From the NCBI GenBank assembly GCA_035501935.1, contig DATJVC010000033.1:32637-96636 (forward strand): DNA of 64,000 nt, given 5' to 3'. Origin of the DNA: Gammaproteobacteria bacterium. GTDB lineage: Bacteria; Pseudomonadota; Gammaproteobacteria; JAJPIJ01. Shown here piece after piece: positions 46,998-55,534 of the stretch. Under the pieces are notes generated by a model, which made no database searches, was not told where the DNA came from, and worked only from the letters and a program-made list of their open reading frames with translations. Each line of letters starts with the position of its first letter. Position 1 is the stretch's first letter. The position numbers and the translations under genes were made by a program.

Positions 46998-47027
46998 AGG
47001 CTAGCTGCCAGACGTCACCATTGACAA
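46998..47027 (-). promoter_or_regulatory. Possible sigma-70 promoter of the small secreted peptide gene
   Basis: On the minus strand TTGTCA (47022-47027) and TAGCCT (46998-47003) are separated by 18 bp, about 50 bp before the start codon. A 7-bp hairpin (GCCGCAG at 47086-47092, CTGCGGC at 47100-47106) lies further upstream. The rest of the 380-bp gap to 47329 is AT-rich near 47180-47290 and probably contains the promoter of the divergent radical-SAM gene. Confidence 0.35.
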
Positions 47028-47329
47028 CAATAGCGTAATTAAAGGCGTTGGAAAAGCCCCTTTGGGTTCCTGTGATTGAGACTCGGCCGCAGTCCGGGGC
47101 TGCGGCGTTGCATCATATATTCGCTTATGGCTCGACGGCGGGAAATTTAAGTGCACAACGCGAGGCTGTGCATTTGCCGCTTGAATAAATAGTTACTTTA
47201 ACTGTAATTACTAACCTGTTGTATAAACATATATAAAATTCATAAATTCATGTGCTTCCTTAATACATGTGGCGGACGGAGTATGATGTGTAGGTTCGAT
47301 GGAAACGGGGGATTGGGAAAAAGTCTCGA

Positions 47330-48424
47330 ATGAGTATGGGAATGTCGGCAACGGTACCCACGCGCTACTGGCACCGGCTGGAAGATGGCCGGGTGCAATG
47401 TGACGTGTGCCCGCGCGCCTGCAAAATGCACGACGGCCAGCGCGGATTGTGTTTCGTGCGCGCCAATGAGAATGACCAGGTCGTGCTCACCACCTATGGC
47501 CGATCCAGCGGTTACTGCATCGACCCCATCGAGAAAAAACCGCTGAATCATTTCCTGCCGGGCACGCCGGTCCTCTCTTTCGGGACCGCCGGCTGCAATC
47601 TGGCCTGCAAGTTCTGCCAGAACTGGGACATCAGCAAGTCGCGCGAGACCGACACGCTGGCCGATGCCGCCACGCCGGAGAAGATCGCGCGCGTGGCGCA
47701 GCAGCTCGGCTGCAGGAGCGTCGCCTTCACCTACAATGATCCCGTGGTGTTCATGGAATACGCCATTGATACGGCCCAAGCCTGCCATGAGCGCGGCATC
47801 AAGGCCGTGGCGGTCACGGCCGGTTATATCTGCCCGGAGCCGCGGGCGGAGTTGTACCGCCACATGGATGCCGCCAATGTCGATCTGAAGGCCTTCACCG
47901 AGGAGTTCTACTGGAAGATCACCGGCAGCCATTTGCAGCCGGTGCTGGAAACGTTGATCTATCTGAAACGAGAGACCAGGGTCTGGTTCGAGATCACGAC
48001 GTTGCTGATCCCCGGCGAAAACGACGGCGACGCGGAACTGGAGGCGCTGACGCAATGGGTCATGGAAAACCTGGGGCCGGACGTGCCGCTGCATTTCACC
48101 GCATTTCACCCCGACTGGAAGATGCTGGATCATGCCGCCACTCCGCCCGCCACCCTGAGCCGCGCGCGGGACATCGCCATCAAGAACGGCCTGCGATACT
48201 GCTACACCGGCAACGTCCACGATGAGCGGGGCGGCAGCACTTATTGCCATCAGTGCGGCACGAAATTAATCGGGCGCGATTGGTATGTGATGACCCATTG
48301 GGCATTGACCGAAGACGGCCACTGCCGTCAATGCGGCGCCGCATGCGCCGGCGTGTTCGAAGGCAGGCCCGGCCAGTGGGGGGCGAAGCGCGTGCCGGTG
48401 CGGCTGGCCGATTACGCAAGCTGA
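47330..48424 (+). CDS. amrS: AmmeMemoRadiSam system radical SAM enzyme
   Basis: A 364-residue radical SAM protein. The cluster motif CNLACKFCQN is near residue 88. An N-terminal cysteine pair region (CDVCPRACKMHDGQRGLC) and C-terminal CxxC pairs (TYCHQCG; HCRQCGAAC) match the AmrS/PflA-like family. In the AmmeMemoRadiSam system it occurs with AMMECR1 and Memo proteins, whose joint function is unknown; neither partner gene is adjacent. Several in-frame ATGs (47330, 47336, 47342) make the exact start uncertain. Confidence 0.88.
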   Translation: MSMGMSATVPTRYWHRLEDGRVQCDVCPRACKMHDGQRGLCFVRANENDQVVLTTYGRSSGYCIDPIEKKPLNHFLPGTPVLSFGTAGCNLACKFCQNWDISKSRETDTLADAATPEKIARVAQQLGCRSVAFTYNDPVVFMEYAIDTAQACHERGIKAVAVTAGYICPEPRAELYRHMDAANVDLKAFTEEFYWKITGSHLQPVLETLIYLKRETRVWFEITTLLIPGENDGDAELEALTQWVMENLGPDVPLHFTAFHPDWKMLDHAATPPATLSRARDIAIKNGLRYCYTGNVHDERGGSTYCHQCGTKLIGRDWYVMTHWALTEDGHCRQCGAACAGVFEGRPGQWGAKRVPVRLADYAS

Positions 48425-48494
48425 TTGTGGGAAATACGCCAAAGCCCGTGTCTGGCGGGACGGGCGTGTTTAATCAATAAGAAAGGAGCAGGGG

Positions 48495-50252
48495 ATGACT
48501 TACCGGCATATTCGCCCGCCCGCGGGCGGCGCCAAGATAGCGATCAAGGACGGCAGGCTGGCCGTGCCCCCCAACCCCATCATCGGTTACGTGGAAGGCG
48601 ACGGCATCGGGCCCGATATCATGCGCGCCTGTTTGCGGGTCTGGGATGCGGCGGTGGAAATCGCCTACAAGGGCAGCCGCAAGATTCACTGGATGGAGAT
48701 GTTCCTCGGTGAAAAGGCGGCGGAAATGTATGGCGACATCTTCCCGGCGGAGACCCGCGATGCATTGCTGGAATTCGTCGTCTCCATCAAGGGGCCGCTG
48801 ACCACCCCGGTCGGCGGCGGATTCCGTTCCCTCAACGTGGCATTGCGCCAGGATCTGGACCTGTATGCCTGCGTGCGGCCGGTGCGTTACTACCCCGGCG
48901 TGCCTTCGCCCTTGAAGCATCCGGAACTCATCGACGTGGTCATCTTTCGCGAGAACACCGAGGACGTTTACGCCGGCATCGAATACAAATCAGGAACGCC
49001 GGAAATGCGCAAGGTCGAGGCCTTCCTCACGGAGGGCATGGGCGCGAAGCTGTTTGAAGACAGCGGCATCGGCATCAAGCCCATGAGCCCCAAGGGCAGC
49101 AAGCGGCTGGTACGCAAGGCAATCCAGTACGCCCTCGACAACGATCGCGAAAGCGTCACGCTGGTGCACAAGGGCAACATCATGAAATTCACCGAGGGCG
49201 CCTTCCGCAACTGGGGGTATGAAGTGGCGCGCGATGAATTCGGGGATCGCACCGTCACCGAGGAGGAATTATTCAGCGTCCACGGCGGCAAATGCCCGGA
49301 AGGCAGGATCGTCATCAAGGATCGCATCGCCGACATCATGTTCCAGTTGATGCTGCTGCGACCAAACGAGTTCAACGTGATCGCCACGCCCAACCTGAAC
49401 GGCGACTATCTCTCCGACGCCATCGCCGCCGAGGTTGGCGGGGTTGGCATCGCACCGGGCGCCAACATGGCGGATTACGTCGCGGTATTCGAGGCCACGC
49501 ACGGCAGCGCCCCCAAATACGCCAATCAGGACAAGGTCAATCCCGGCTCGCTCCTGTTCTCCGGCGTGATGATGCTGGAGTACATGGGCTGGAAGGACGC
49601 CGCCGACCTCATCACTTTTGCCTATCCGGAGGTGATCCAGCAGCGCATCGTCACCTATGACTTCGCCCGGCAGATGGAGGGTGCGGTGCCGGTCAAGACC
49701 AGCGAATTTGCCACAGCGCTCATCGAGCAGATGCGCGGCGGCGTCGACTACGAAGCCAAGCGCAAGGCGCGCCTGCGCGCAATCGACGAGGAGCGCCACC
49801 AGCGCGAGGCGCAGCGGGTGCAGCATCCCTACAAGGAGATGGAAATTTCCGGACGCACGCCCAGCACGGTGGGCGATCTCATGAGCCGCTCGCTGACCAT
49901 CAAGCCGGACACGACGGTGATGGATGCGATTCGGTTCATGAACGAGCGGCGCATCAGCAGCATACTGGTCGAGCCGGGTGCAGACGGACAATGGGGCATC
50001 ATGACCATGCGCGACATCATCAAGAAGATCGTATTCGAGAACCGCTCGCCGGCGCGGGTCGTGGTCGAAGACATCGCCAGCAAGCCCGTCACCATGATGC
50101 CGCCCGACGCCTCATTGCACGAATGCGCCGAACGCATGCTTGCCCACCAGGTCCGCCGCATGGTGATCGGCGAGGAAGGCCACCCGGTCGGCATCGTCAG
50201 CGACACCGACATTTTCCGCATGGTGGCGCGCTTCGGCTGGACGGCCGAGTAA
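48495..50252 (+). CDS. icd: Isocitrate dehydrogenase (NADP type) fused to a C-terminal CBS pair
   Basis: 585 residues. Residues 1-about 415 are a bacterial isocitrate dehydrogenase: [17 protein letters not shown] (containing the serine equivalent to E. coli Ser113), [14 protein letters not shown], and the NADP-specifying set HGSAPKYA (Lys, Tyr) and VTYDFAR (Tyr, Arg) corresponding to E. coli K344/Y345/Y391/R395. A charged linker (about 416-450) leads to two CBS motifs ([14 protein letters not shown] and [15 protein letters not shown]). It oxidises isocitrate to 2-oxoglutarate; the CBS pair could bind adenine nucleotides and tune activity. Start ATG 48495 has GAAAGGAGCAGGG upstream. Confidence 0.92.
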   Translation: MTYRHIRPPAGGAKIAIKDGRLAVPPNPIIGYVEGDGIGPDIMRACLRVWDAAVEIAYKGSRKIHWMEMFLGEKAAEMYGDIFPAETRDALLEFVVSIKGPLTTPVGGGFRSLNVALRQDLDLYACVRPVRYYPGVPSPLKHPELIDVVIFRENTEDVYAGIEYKSGTPEMRKVEAFLTEGMGAKLFEDSGIGIKPMSPKGSKRLVRKAIQYALDNDRESVTLVHKGNIMKFTEGAFRNWGYEVARDEFGDRTVTEEELFSVHGGKCPEGRIVIKDRIADIMFQLMLLRPNEFNVIATPNLNGDYLSDAIAAEVGGVGIAPGANMADYVAVFEATHGSAPKYANQDKVNPGSLLFSGVMMLEYMGWKDAADLITFAYPEVIQQRIVTYDFARQMEGAVPVKTSEFATALIEQMRGGVDYEAKRKARLRAIDEERHQREAQRVQHPYKEMEISGRTPSTVGDLMSRSLTIKPDTTVMDAIRFMNERRISSILVEPGADGQWGIMTMRDIIKKIVFENRSPARVVVEDIASKPVTMMPPDASLHECAERMLAHQVRRMVIGEEGHPVGIVSDTDIFRMVARFGWTAE

Positions 50253-50354
50253 CCAATCCCGCCGTCCTTTCCCAAATTTCCCCGGCGGTTTCCAGCTTTA
50301 CCCGGTAATTCGCCTGTAGTAGATTTCCCGATCCCCAGGGAGTCTTGAATTCAG

Positions 50355-51407
50355 ATGGCGACTCAACGGCCAGATGCTGCACATCAGGAGAGTCGTTCAT
50401 TATCCAACGCCGAGGAAAGCGCGCGGGTGGCCGCGCTGCGCAGTTATTGCATGCTCGACACCGGCCGGGAGGCCAGGTTCGATGATCTGACCGCGCTTGC
50501 GATCAGCATCTGTGAGGCGCCGGTTTCACTGGTCACGCTCGTGGACTCCGACCGGCTGTTTTTCAAATCCGCACAAGGGCTTGATGTCTGGGAAATGCCG
50601 CGGGGCGGTTTTTGCGATCACGCGATCCGGCAGCGCGACCTTTTTGTGGTGCCGGACGCGGTCGAGGACCAGCGTTTTTCGGAGCATCCGCTGGTGACCG
50701 GTCCTCTTCGGGTGCGATTTTATGCGGGCGTCCCGCTGATCACGCCACATGACCACGCCGTGGGTACGTTGTGCATCATTGATTTCGTACCGAGGAAACT
50801 GCAAACGAAACAGACCGAGGCGCTGCAATTGATTGCGCGGCAGGTCATGTCCCAGATGGAACTCAGCTTGTTGACCTTGCGGGATCCGCTGACCGGTCTT
50901 TACAACCGGCGGCAAATCGAGGAAACCCTCCATCGCGAGCTCCTGCGTGCCCGCCGCATCAAGACGTTCGTCGCCGTCATGGCGATCGACGTGGACTATT
51001 TCAAGCGCGTCAACGACACGCTCGGCCACGATGCCGGTGATGCGGTGCTGCGCTCCGTCGCGGACCAGCTCTCCGCCCGCGTGCGCGAGGAGGATGTCGC
51101 GTGCCGCGCCGGCGGCGAGGAGTTCGTCATCATACTTCCCGGTACGGACGAGGCGGTGTTGTACGCGCGCGCCGAGGCGGTGCGCCGCGCCATTGAGCAG
51201 GCGCATATTTCCGTGGGCGGCGACACCCTGCAGCTTACCGTATCGATCGGGATGGCCTGCTTCCCGGTGCACGGAGACACCGTCGTGGAAATACTGCGGG
51301 CCGCCGATACCGCGCTCTATCAGGCGAAGGCCGCGGGCCGCAACCGGATCATGATGTACGCGCTGGGCGGGGCGCACGGTTCCGCTCCCCGGCTGCTTGG
51401 CCGCTAG
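50355..51407 (+). CDS. GAF-GGDEF diguanylate cyclase
   Basis: 350 residues. An N-terminal GAF domain (about 25-165: LRSYCMLDTGREARFDDL, FYAGVPLITPHDHAVGTLCI) is followed by a GGDEF domain (about 175-340) with an active GGEEF motif and an RxxD inhibitory site (REED) five residues before it. DPLTGLYNRRQIEE opens the cyclase domain. It should make c-di-GMP in the cytoplasm in response to a GAF ligand, with product inhibition. Both flanking gaps are short. No PilZ or EAL gene is nearby. Confidence 0.93.
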   Translation: MATQRPDAAHQESRSLSNAEESARVAALRSYCMLDTGREARFDDLTALAISICEAPVSLVTLVDSDRLFFKSAQGLDVWEMPRGGFCDHAIRQRDLFVVPDAVEDQRFSEHPLVTGPLRVRFYAGVPLITPHDHAVGTLCIIDFVPRKLQTKQTEALQLIARQVMSQMELSLLTLRDPLTGLYNRRQIEETLHRELLRARRIKTFVAVMAIDVDYFKRVNDTLGHDAGDAVLRSVADQLSARVREEDVACRAGGEEFVIILPGTDEAVLYARAEAVRRAIEQAHISVGGDTLQLTVSIGMACFPVHGDTVVEILRAADTALYQAKAAGRNRIMMYALGGAHGSAPRLLGR

Positions 51408-51427
51408 GCATCGGATTATTCCAATCC

Positions 51428-52183
51428 ATGGGCGGTAAAACGTTTCGTCAACGGTTGCGCGCGGGAGAGCAGTTGTTCGGCACGCTCGTGAGCCTGCATT
51501 CGGCCGACGTCGCCGAACTGCTGTCCAAGGCGGGCTTTGATTGGCTGTTCATCGATACCGAGCACGGCGCCTTCGACCCGGCACAGGCGCAGGCACTGTT
51601 ACAGGCGGTGGGTGATCGCTGCCCGTGCCTCATTCGCGTGCCGGCGGGGGAGGAGGTTTCCATCAAAAAGGCGCTGGACGTGGGCGCGGCCGGCGTCATC
51701 GTTCCGCAGGTCAACACCGCGCAGGACGCGGCGCGCGTCGTCAAACTCTGCAAATATCCGCCCGTGGGGACGCGCGGCGTCGGCATCGCCCGCGCTCACG
51801 GTTATGGTTACGGTTTCGCGGACTACATCGCCAGCGCCAACGAGGAGGTGGCCGTCGTGCTGCAAATCGAGCACATCGACGGCGTGAACAACATACGCGA
51901 TATCATCCGCGTGGCGGACATCGACGCGGTCTTCATCGGGCCCTACGATCTCTCGGCCAGCATGGGCAGGACGGGGCAGGTGGACGATCCGGAGGTGCAA
52001 AAGGCCATCGCAACGGTCCGTGACGTGGCGCTGGCGGCGGGGCTGAAGCTCGGCATATTCGGCATCAGCGCCGCGGCGGTGAAGCCTTACGCCGCGCAGG
52101 GTTTCACACTGCTCACCGCCGGCTGCGACACGATCTTCCTCAGCAATGCCGCGCAACAGACGCTGGCCGTCTTGCGCGAATGA
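51428..52183 (+). CDS. HpcH/HpaI family class II aldolase
   Basis: A 251-residue TIM-barrel protein. The family motifs LFGTLVSLHS, FIDTEHGAFD, KKALDVGAAGVIVPQV (containing metal/substrate residues) and FIGPYDLSASMG are present. These enzymes cleave 4-hydroxy-2-oxo acids to pyruvate and an aldehyde, with a divalent metal. The specific substrate (for example 2,4-dihydroxyhept-2-enedioate or 2-dehydro-3-deoxyglucarate) is not deducible. It starts 20 bp after the cyclase gene. Confidence 0.9.
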   Translation: MGGKTFRQRLRAGEQLFGTLVSLHSADVAELLSKAGFDWLFIDTEHGAFDPAQAQALLQAVGDRCPCLIRVPAGEEVSIKKALDVGAAGVIVPQVNTAQDAARVVKLCKYPPVGTRGVGIARAHGYGYGFADYIASANEEVAVVLQIEHIDGVNNIRDIIRVADIDAVFIGPYDLSASMGRTGQVDDPEVQKAIATVRDVALAAGLKLGIFGISAAAVKPYAAQGFTLLTAGCDTIFLSNAAQQTLAVLRE

Positions 52184-52194
52184 TCGCCGCCGGG

Positions 52195-53382
52195 TTAAGC
52201 GGTAAAAAGTGAGTAGCGGCGCAAGGACAGGGCAAAATCCCGCAGTGCCTGTATGCCGGTGGCCTCCGCCTGGCGGCACCACTCCTGCAGGGCCGCGAGC
52301 AGCGCCTCGTGGCTCATGGTCTTCTCCGTCCACAGCGCCTGCAGGCGCAGCTTGAACTGATAGACCTCATCGAGCGCGCGGCTGTGGGCGAGCCCCAGGG
52401 CCATTCTGGCCCGCGTCTGCGCGTCCAGCCGGCTGCTGTCGCGCTTCAGCCACTTCTTGAGCGGCTTCAGCAGGGTCCGCGATTCGGCGGCGGCCCTGCG
52501 CAATTCCTCCCGGTATACGCGCGTCACCACATCACGGGCGTAGTGCGCCATGACGTGCAGGTGATTGGCCACCACCGCGTGCACGGTGTCCAGATCGATG
52601 CCGTTTTTGCCGGTCTTCTGCTTCGGCACCGGTGCGATTTTCTTCACCCGCGCCAGCCGCAGCGCCTGCAGGAGCCGGATGTAGCCCCAGCCCAGATCGA
52701 ACTCCCAGCGCCGGGAGGAGAACTTGGCGGAACTCGCAAAGGCGTGATGGTTGTTGTGCAATTCCTCGCCGCCGATCAAGAATCCCCACGGGATGATATT
52801 CGTCGAAGTGTCGCCAAGCTCGAAATTGCGGTAGCCCCAGTAATGGCCGATGCCATTGATGACGCCGGCGGCGAAGAAGGGGATCCACATCATCTGCACC
52901 GCCCAGATCGTCAGGCCCGGCGCGCCGAAGAGGGCGACATCGATAAGCAGCATCAGCGTGATGCCGGCGCCGGGATGGGCGGCGTAAATCCGCCGCTCAA
53001 GCCAGTCTTCCGGCGTATTGTGGCCGTACCTGGCGACCAGCTGCCGGTCATCGGCGGCGGCGCGGTAGAGTTCGGCGCCCCGCCACAGCACCCTTCGTAT
53101 TCCCAGGACCAGCGGACTGTGCGGGTCTTCCGCCGTTTCGACGCGGGCGTGGTGCTTGCGGTGCACCGCCACCCACTGTTTCGTCACCATGCCGGTGGTC
53201 AGCCACAGCCAGAAGCGGAAGAAATGCGCCACCAGCGGGTGCAGGTCCAGCGCCCGATGGGTCTGGTGGCGGTGCAGATACAGGGTGACGGCGGCGATGG
53301 TGATATGCGTGAACCCCAGCGCCACCAGCACGTAAGCCCACCACGGCAATTCAATCAGTCCGGCCAATTTCAGGTCTCCCAT
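52195..53382 (-). CDS. Fatty acid desaturase, acyl-CoA desaturase type
   Basis: A 395-residue membrane protein with the three histidine boxes HRHQTHR (about residue 37), HRKHHARVE (about 73) and HNNHHAF (about 213), and hydrophobic segments between them. It inserts a double bond, probably delta-9, in membrane acyl chains. The C-terminal 140 residues after the last box are helical and basic (KTGKNGIDLDTVHAV, LLKPLKKWLKRDS), a longer tail than in short desaturases. It is convergent with the aldolase gene (11 bp between stops). Confidence 0.9.
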   Translation of the reverse strand: MGDLKLAGLIELPWWAYVLVALGFTHITIAAVTLYLHRHQTHRALDLHPLVAHFFRFWLWLTTGMVTKQWVAVHRKHHARVETAEDPHSPLVLGIRRVLWRGAELYRAAADDRQLVARYGHNTPEDWLERRIYAAHPGAGITLMLLIDVALFGAPGLTIWAVQMMWIPFFAAGVINGIGHYWGYRNFELGDTSTNIIPWGFLIGGEELHNNHHAFASSAKFSSRRWEFDLGWGYIRLLQALRLARVKKIAPVPKQKTGKNGIDLDTVHAVVANHLHVMAHYARDVVTRVYREELRRAAAESRTLLKPLKKWLKRDSSRLDAQTRARMALGLAHSRALDEVYQFKLRLQALWTEKTMSHEALLAALQEWCRQAEATGIQALRDFALSLRRYSLFTA

Positions 53383-53444
53383 GACTCAGCGCTCATGCTA
53401 ATGGATGGTCATCAGGGCGTTCAATAGCCGCATGGAACGCGTCA

Positions 53445-53816
53445 TCAGGCGCAGAGCTGCTGGAATTGCTTGCGGAATTCCAGCGGCGCGGCGATGTTGG
53501 CGAAGGATTCCCGCGTGCCGCCGGTGCCGATCACGGTGATGGTCCCGTAATCCAGGATTCTTCCGAGGATGCCCTGATCGACGTTCACGGACTCGACCTT
53601 GGAGAGGTTCAGTTCCAGCGTCCGACGCGATATGAGGCCCTGCTTGATGACGATGCGCTTGTCGGTGATGACGAATTCACTCGTCACCTTGTCGATCAGC
53701 GGCGCGATGAAGAGCGTGAAAATCGCGCGCAGGGAGACGAACGTGATCCAGTGCAGCCTTGCTTCGTAGACGACGTGCTCGTCCTTGATGAGATTGCTGT
53801 TGACGTAGTTGCCCAT
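53445..53816 (-). CDS. PH-domain (bPH2/YdbS-like) membrane protein
   Basis: A 123-residue protein. One hydrophobic segment (ITFVSLRAIFTLFIAPLID) is followed by a bacterial PH-like domain (DKRIVIKQGLISRRTLELNLSKVES split over two strands, then GTITVIGTGGTRESFANIA). The family is widespread and of unclear function, probably membrane-associated. It lies 11 bp after the MgtC-like gene and may be co-transcribed with it. Confidence 0.85.
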   Translation of the reverse strand: MGNYVNSNLIKDEHVVYEARLHWITFVSLRAIFTLFIAPLIDKVTSEFVITDKRIVIKQGLISRRTLELNLSKVESVNVDQGILGRILDYGTITVIGTGGTRESFANIAAPLEFRKQFQQLCA

Positions 53817-53827
53817 GTGTCAATCCG

Positions 53828-55108
53828 TCAGAAGATGACGATGGCTCCCAGCCCCGCCAGGAAAATTCCGCCGGTGGCGATCAGCATGGGCAGCCTCAAC
53901 GCGGGCGCGCCCAGCGTGGCCGCCATCCCGCATTTGGTCAGGGTGTTGCTGAGCGCCGCGATGACGATGGCGTGAATGGCCACGTCCGCGTCGCCGGTCT
54001 TGGCGTACTCGGACATCGACAGGGTGATCGCGTCGACGTCCGTAAGCCCGGCCAGCGCCGCCACGATGTAGATGCCCTTGCCGGAATAATTGAGTTGCAC
54101 GATTTTCATCACCAGCAGGACCAGCGCAAAAAAGGCGGCGAATTTGGATGCCTCGGTCAGGCTGAAGGGGTTTTTCAGCGGCAGATCCCCGGTGCTGGAG
54201 ATTTCGCGCTGCATGGCATTGCGGCGGCGGTAGAAAATCCAGGCGATGCCGCCCGCCGTGCAGCCCATGGCAATGCACGGAACCAGCAGGTCGGCCACCA
54301 GCGCCCGGTTGACCACCAACACCATGGCGATGATGCGGCCGAACATGATGCACCAGGCGATCAGGATGCCGCAGATCAGCGCCAGCGCCGCGCCGCTTCG
54401 CCTGTCCTCGCGGCTTTGGCGCGCGAAGGAAAGCGTGACGGCGGTCGACGACACCAGCCCGCCGGTGAGACCCGTGAGCATGGTCCCCCTGCCGGCGCCC
54501 AGCCAGCGCGTGGCCACGTAGCCGACCAGCGACAGGCTCGAGATCAACAGCACCAGCAGCCACAGGGAGTAGGGATTGAGCGCCTGCCATGGATCAATCG
54601 GATGGTTCGGCAGCAACGGCAGGATGATGAAGGTGGCGATCATGAGGCGCAAGCCGGCGAAGACGTCATCCCAGCCGAGCTTGTCGAGAAAGCTGTGCAG
54701 CGGATGCTTGTAGGCGAGCACCGCCGCGGTGATAACCGCAAGCCCAATGGCCAGATCACGGTAGCCGAAGGTGACCATCGCGCCGAGCAGGCAGACGGCG
54801 ATGGCGGCGATCTCGGTGGTCAATCCCAGCGATTTGGGCTGGACGCGCGCGCCGAGCACGTAGGCGGACAGTATGCACGCGGCTACCGTGACGAGCGCCG
54901 CCACCAGCAGCCACGGCATGAGCAAAATGCGCGACAGCCAGCCCGCCACGGCGCCGACCTCCGCGACCAGGATGAACGTGCGCAAGCCGCTGCCGGCGAT
55001 GTCCTGCTCCTCGTTCTTGCGTTTTTCCCGCTCGATGCCGATGAGCGCGCCGATGAGCAACGCCGTGCCGAAATCCTCGACCGCGGTCAGATCCAGAGCC
55101 TGCTGCAT
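53828..55108 (-). CDS. MgtC/SapB-DUF4010 family membrane protein
   Basis: A 426-residue integral membrane protein. The N-terminal third is MgtC/SapB-like (FGTALLIGALIGIEREKRK, LRTFILVAEVGAVAGWLSR), and the C-terminal two-thirds are a DUF4010 region with about eight more helices (SSLSLVGYVATRWLGAGRG, GGLVSSTAVTLSFARQS). It is located in the inner membrane; its transport substrate or regulatory role is unknown. It reads toward the PH-domain gene. Confidence 0.87.
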   Translation of the reverse strand: MQQALDLTAVEDFGTALLIGALIGIEREKRKNEEQDIAGSGLRTFILVAEVGAVAGWLSRILLMPWLLVAALVTVAACILSAYVLGARVQPKSLGLTTEIAAIAVCLLGAMVTFGYRDLAIGLAVITAAVLAYKHPLHSFLDKLGWDDVFAGLRLMIATFIILPLLPNHPIDPWQALNPYSLWLLVLLISSLSLVGYVATRWLGAGRGTMLTGLTGGLVSSTAVTLSFARQSREDRRSGAALALICGILIAWCIMFGRIIAMVLVVNRALVADLLVPCIAMGCTAGGIAWIFYRRRNAMQREISSTGDLPLKNPFSLTEASKFAAFFALVLLVMKIVQLNYSGKGIYIVAALAGLTDVDAITLSMSEYAKTGDADVAIHAIVIAALSNTLTKCGMAATLGAPALRLPMLIATGGIFLAGLGAIVIF

Positions 55109-55203
55109 GACCTGATATTAGCAGACAAACCGCGGCCGGCCCGCTGTCGTCATTGACCGCAATCAATTGACGCTGTGAAACCGGGTTCGTATATTAGCCA
55201 TCG

Positions 55204-55406
55204 GTAACAGGTGCCCGATGGAGCCATTCCACCGGGTGAAACGGGAAGTCCGGTGCGTTGAAACAGCACACAACCATGCCGGCGCTGCCCCCGCAACGGT
55301 AGGCGAAAAACGCGGATCAAACGACCACTGCGCTTCAGGCGCGGGAAGGCGATCCGCCGAACCTTGAGACAAGGTTCATTCGCGAGCCCGGAGACCGGCC
55401 TGTGCC
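55204..55406 (+). promoter_or_regulatory. Cobalamin riboswitch
   Basis: The 426-bp gap before btuB carries a full cobalamin aptamer: ACAGGTGCCCGATG at the 5' side, the core GCTGCCCCCGCAACGGT (55284-55300, the B12 box), GCGGGAAGGCGATCC, and GAGCCCGGAGACCGGCC closing with CTGTGCC, which pairs with the opening GGTGC side. It lies 128 bp before the btuB start, so bound adenosyl- or methylcobalamin would shut off btuB and probably the genes after it. Confidence 0.95.
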
Positions 55407-55534
55407 ACAACCATTCCGTCACGGCGGGCGACGCGAGGGTGGCGCAGGTTCTCATCTTCCGCCGCCTTTACCCCCCTCAGTGCCGGTCGACATACATTTG
55501 ATTTTCAGTGCGGTGGGCACTGCGGGGAGGAGTC

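Noticed and set aside
47240..48250. A 336-codon minus-strand frame opposite the radical SAM gene
   Set aside because: The plus strand carries intact radical SAM motifs; the antisense product lacks any motif.
53972..55156. A 394-codon plus-strand frame opposite the MgtC-DUF4010 gene
   Set aside because: The translation is Q, H, R and G-rich with no fold signal, typical of an antisense frame of a membrane protein gene.
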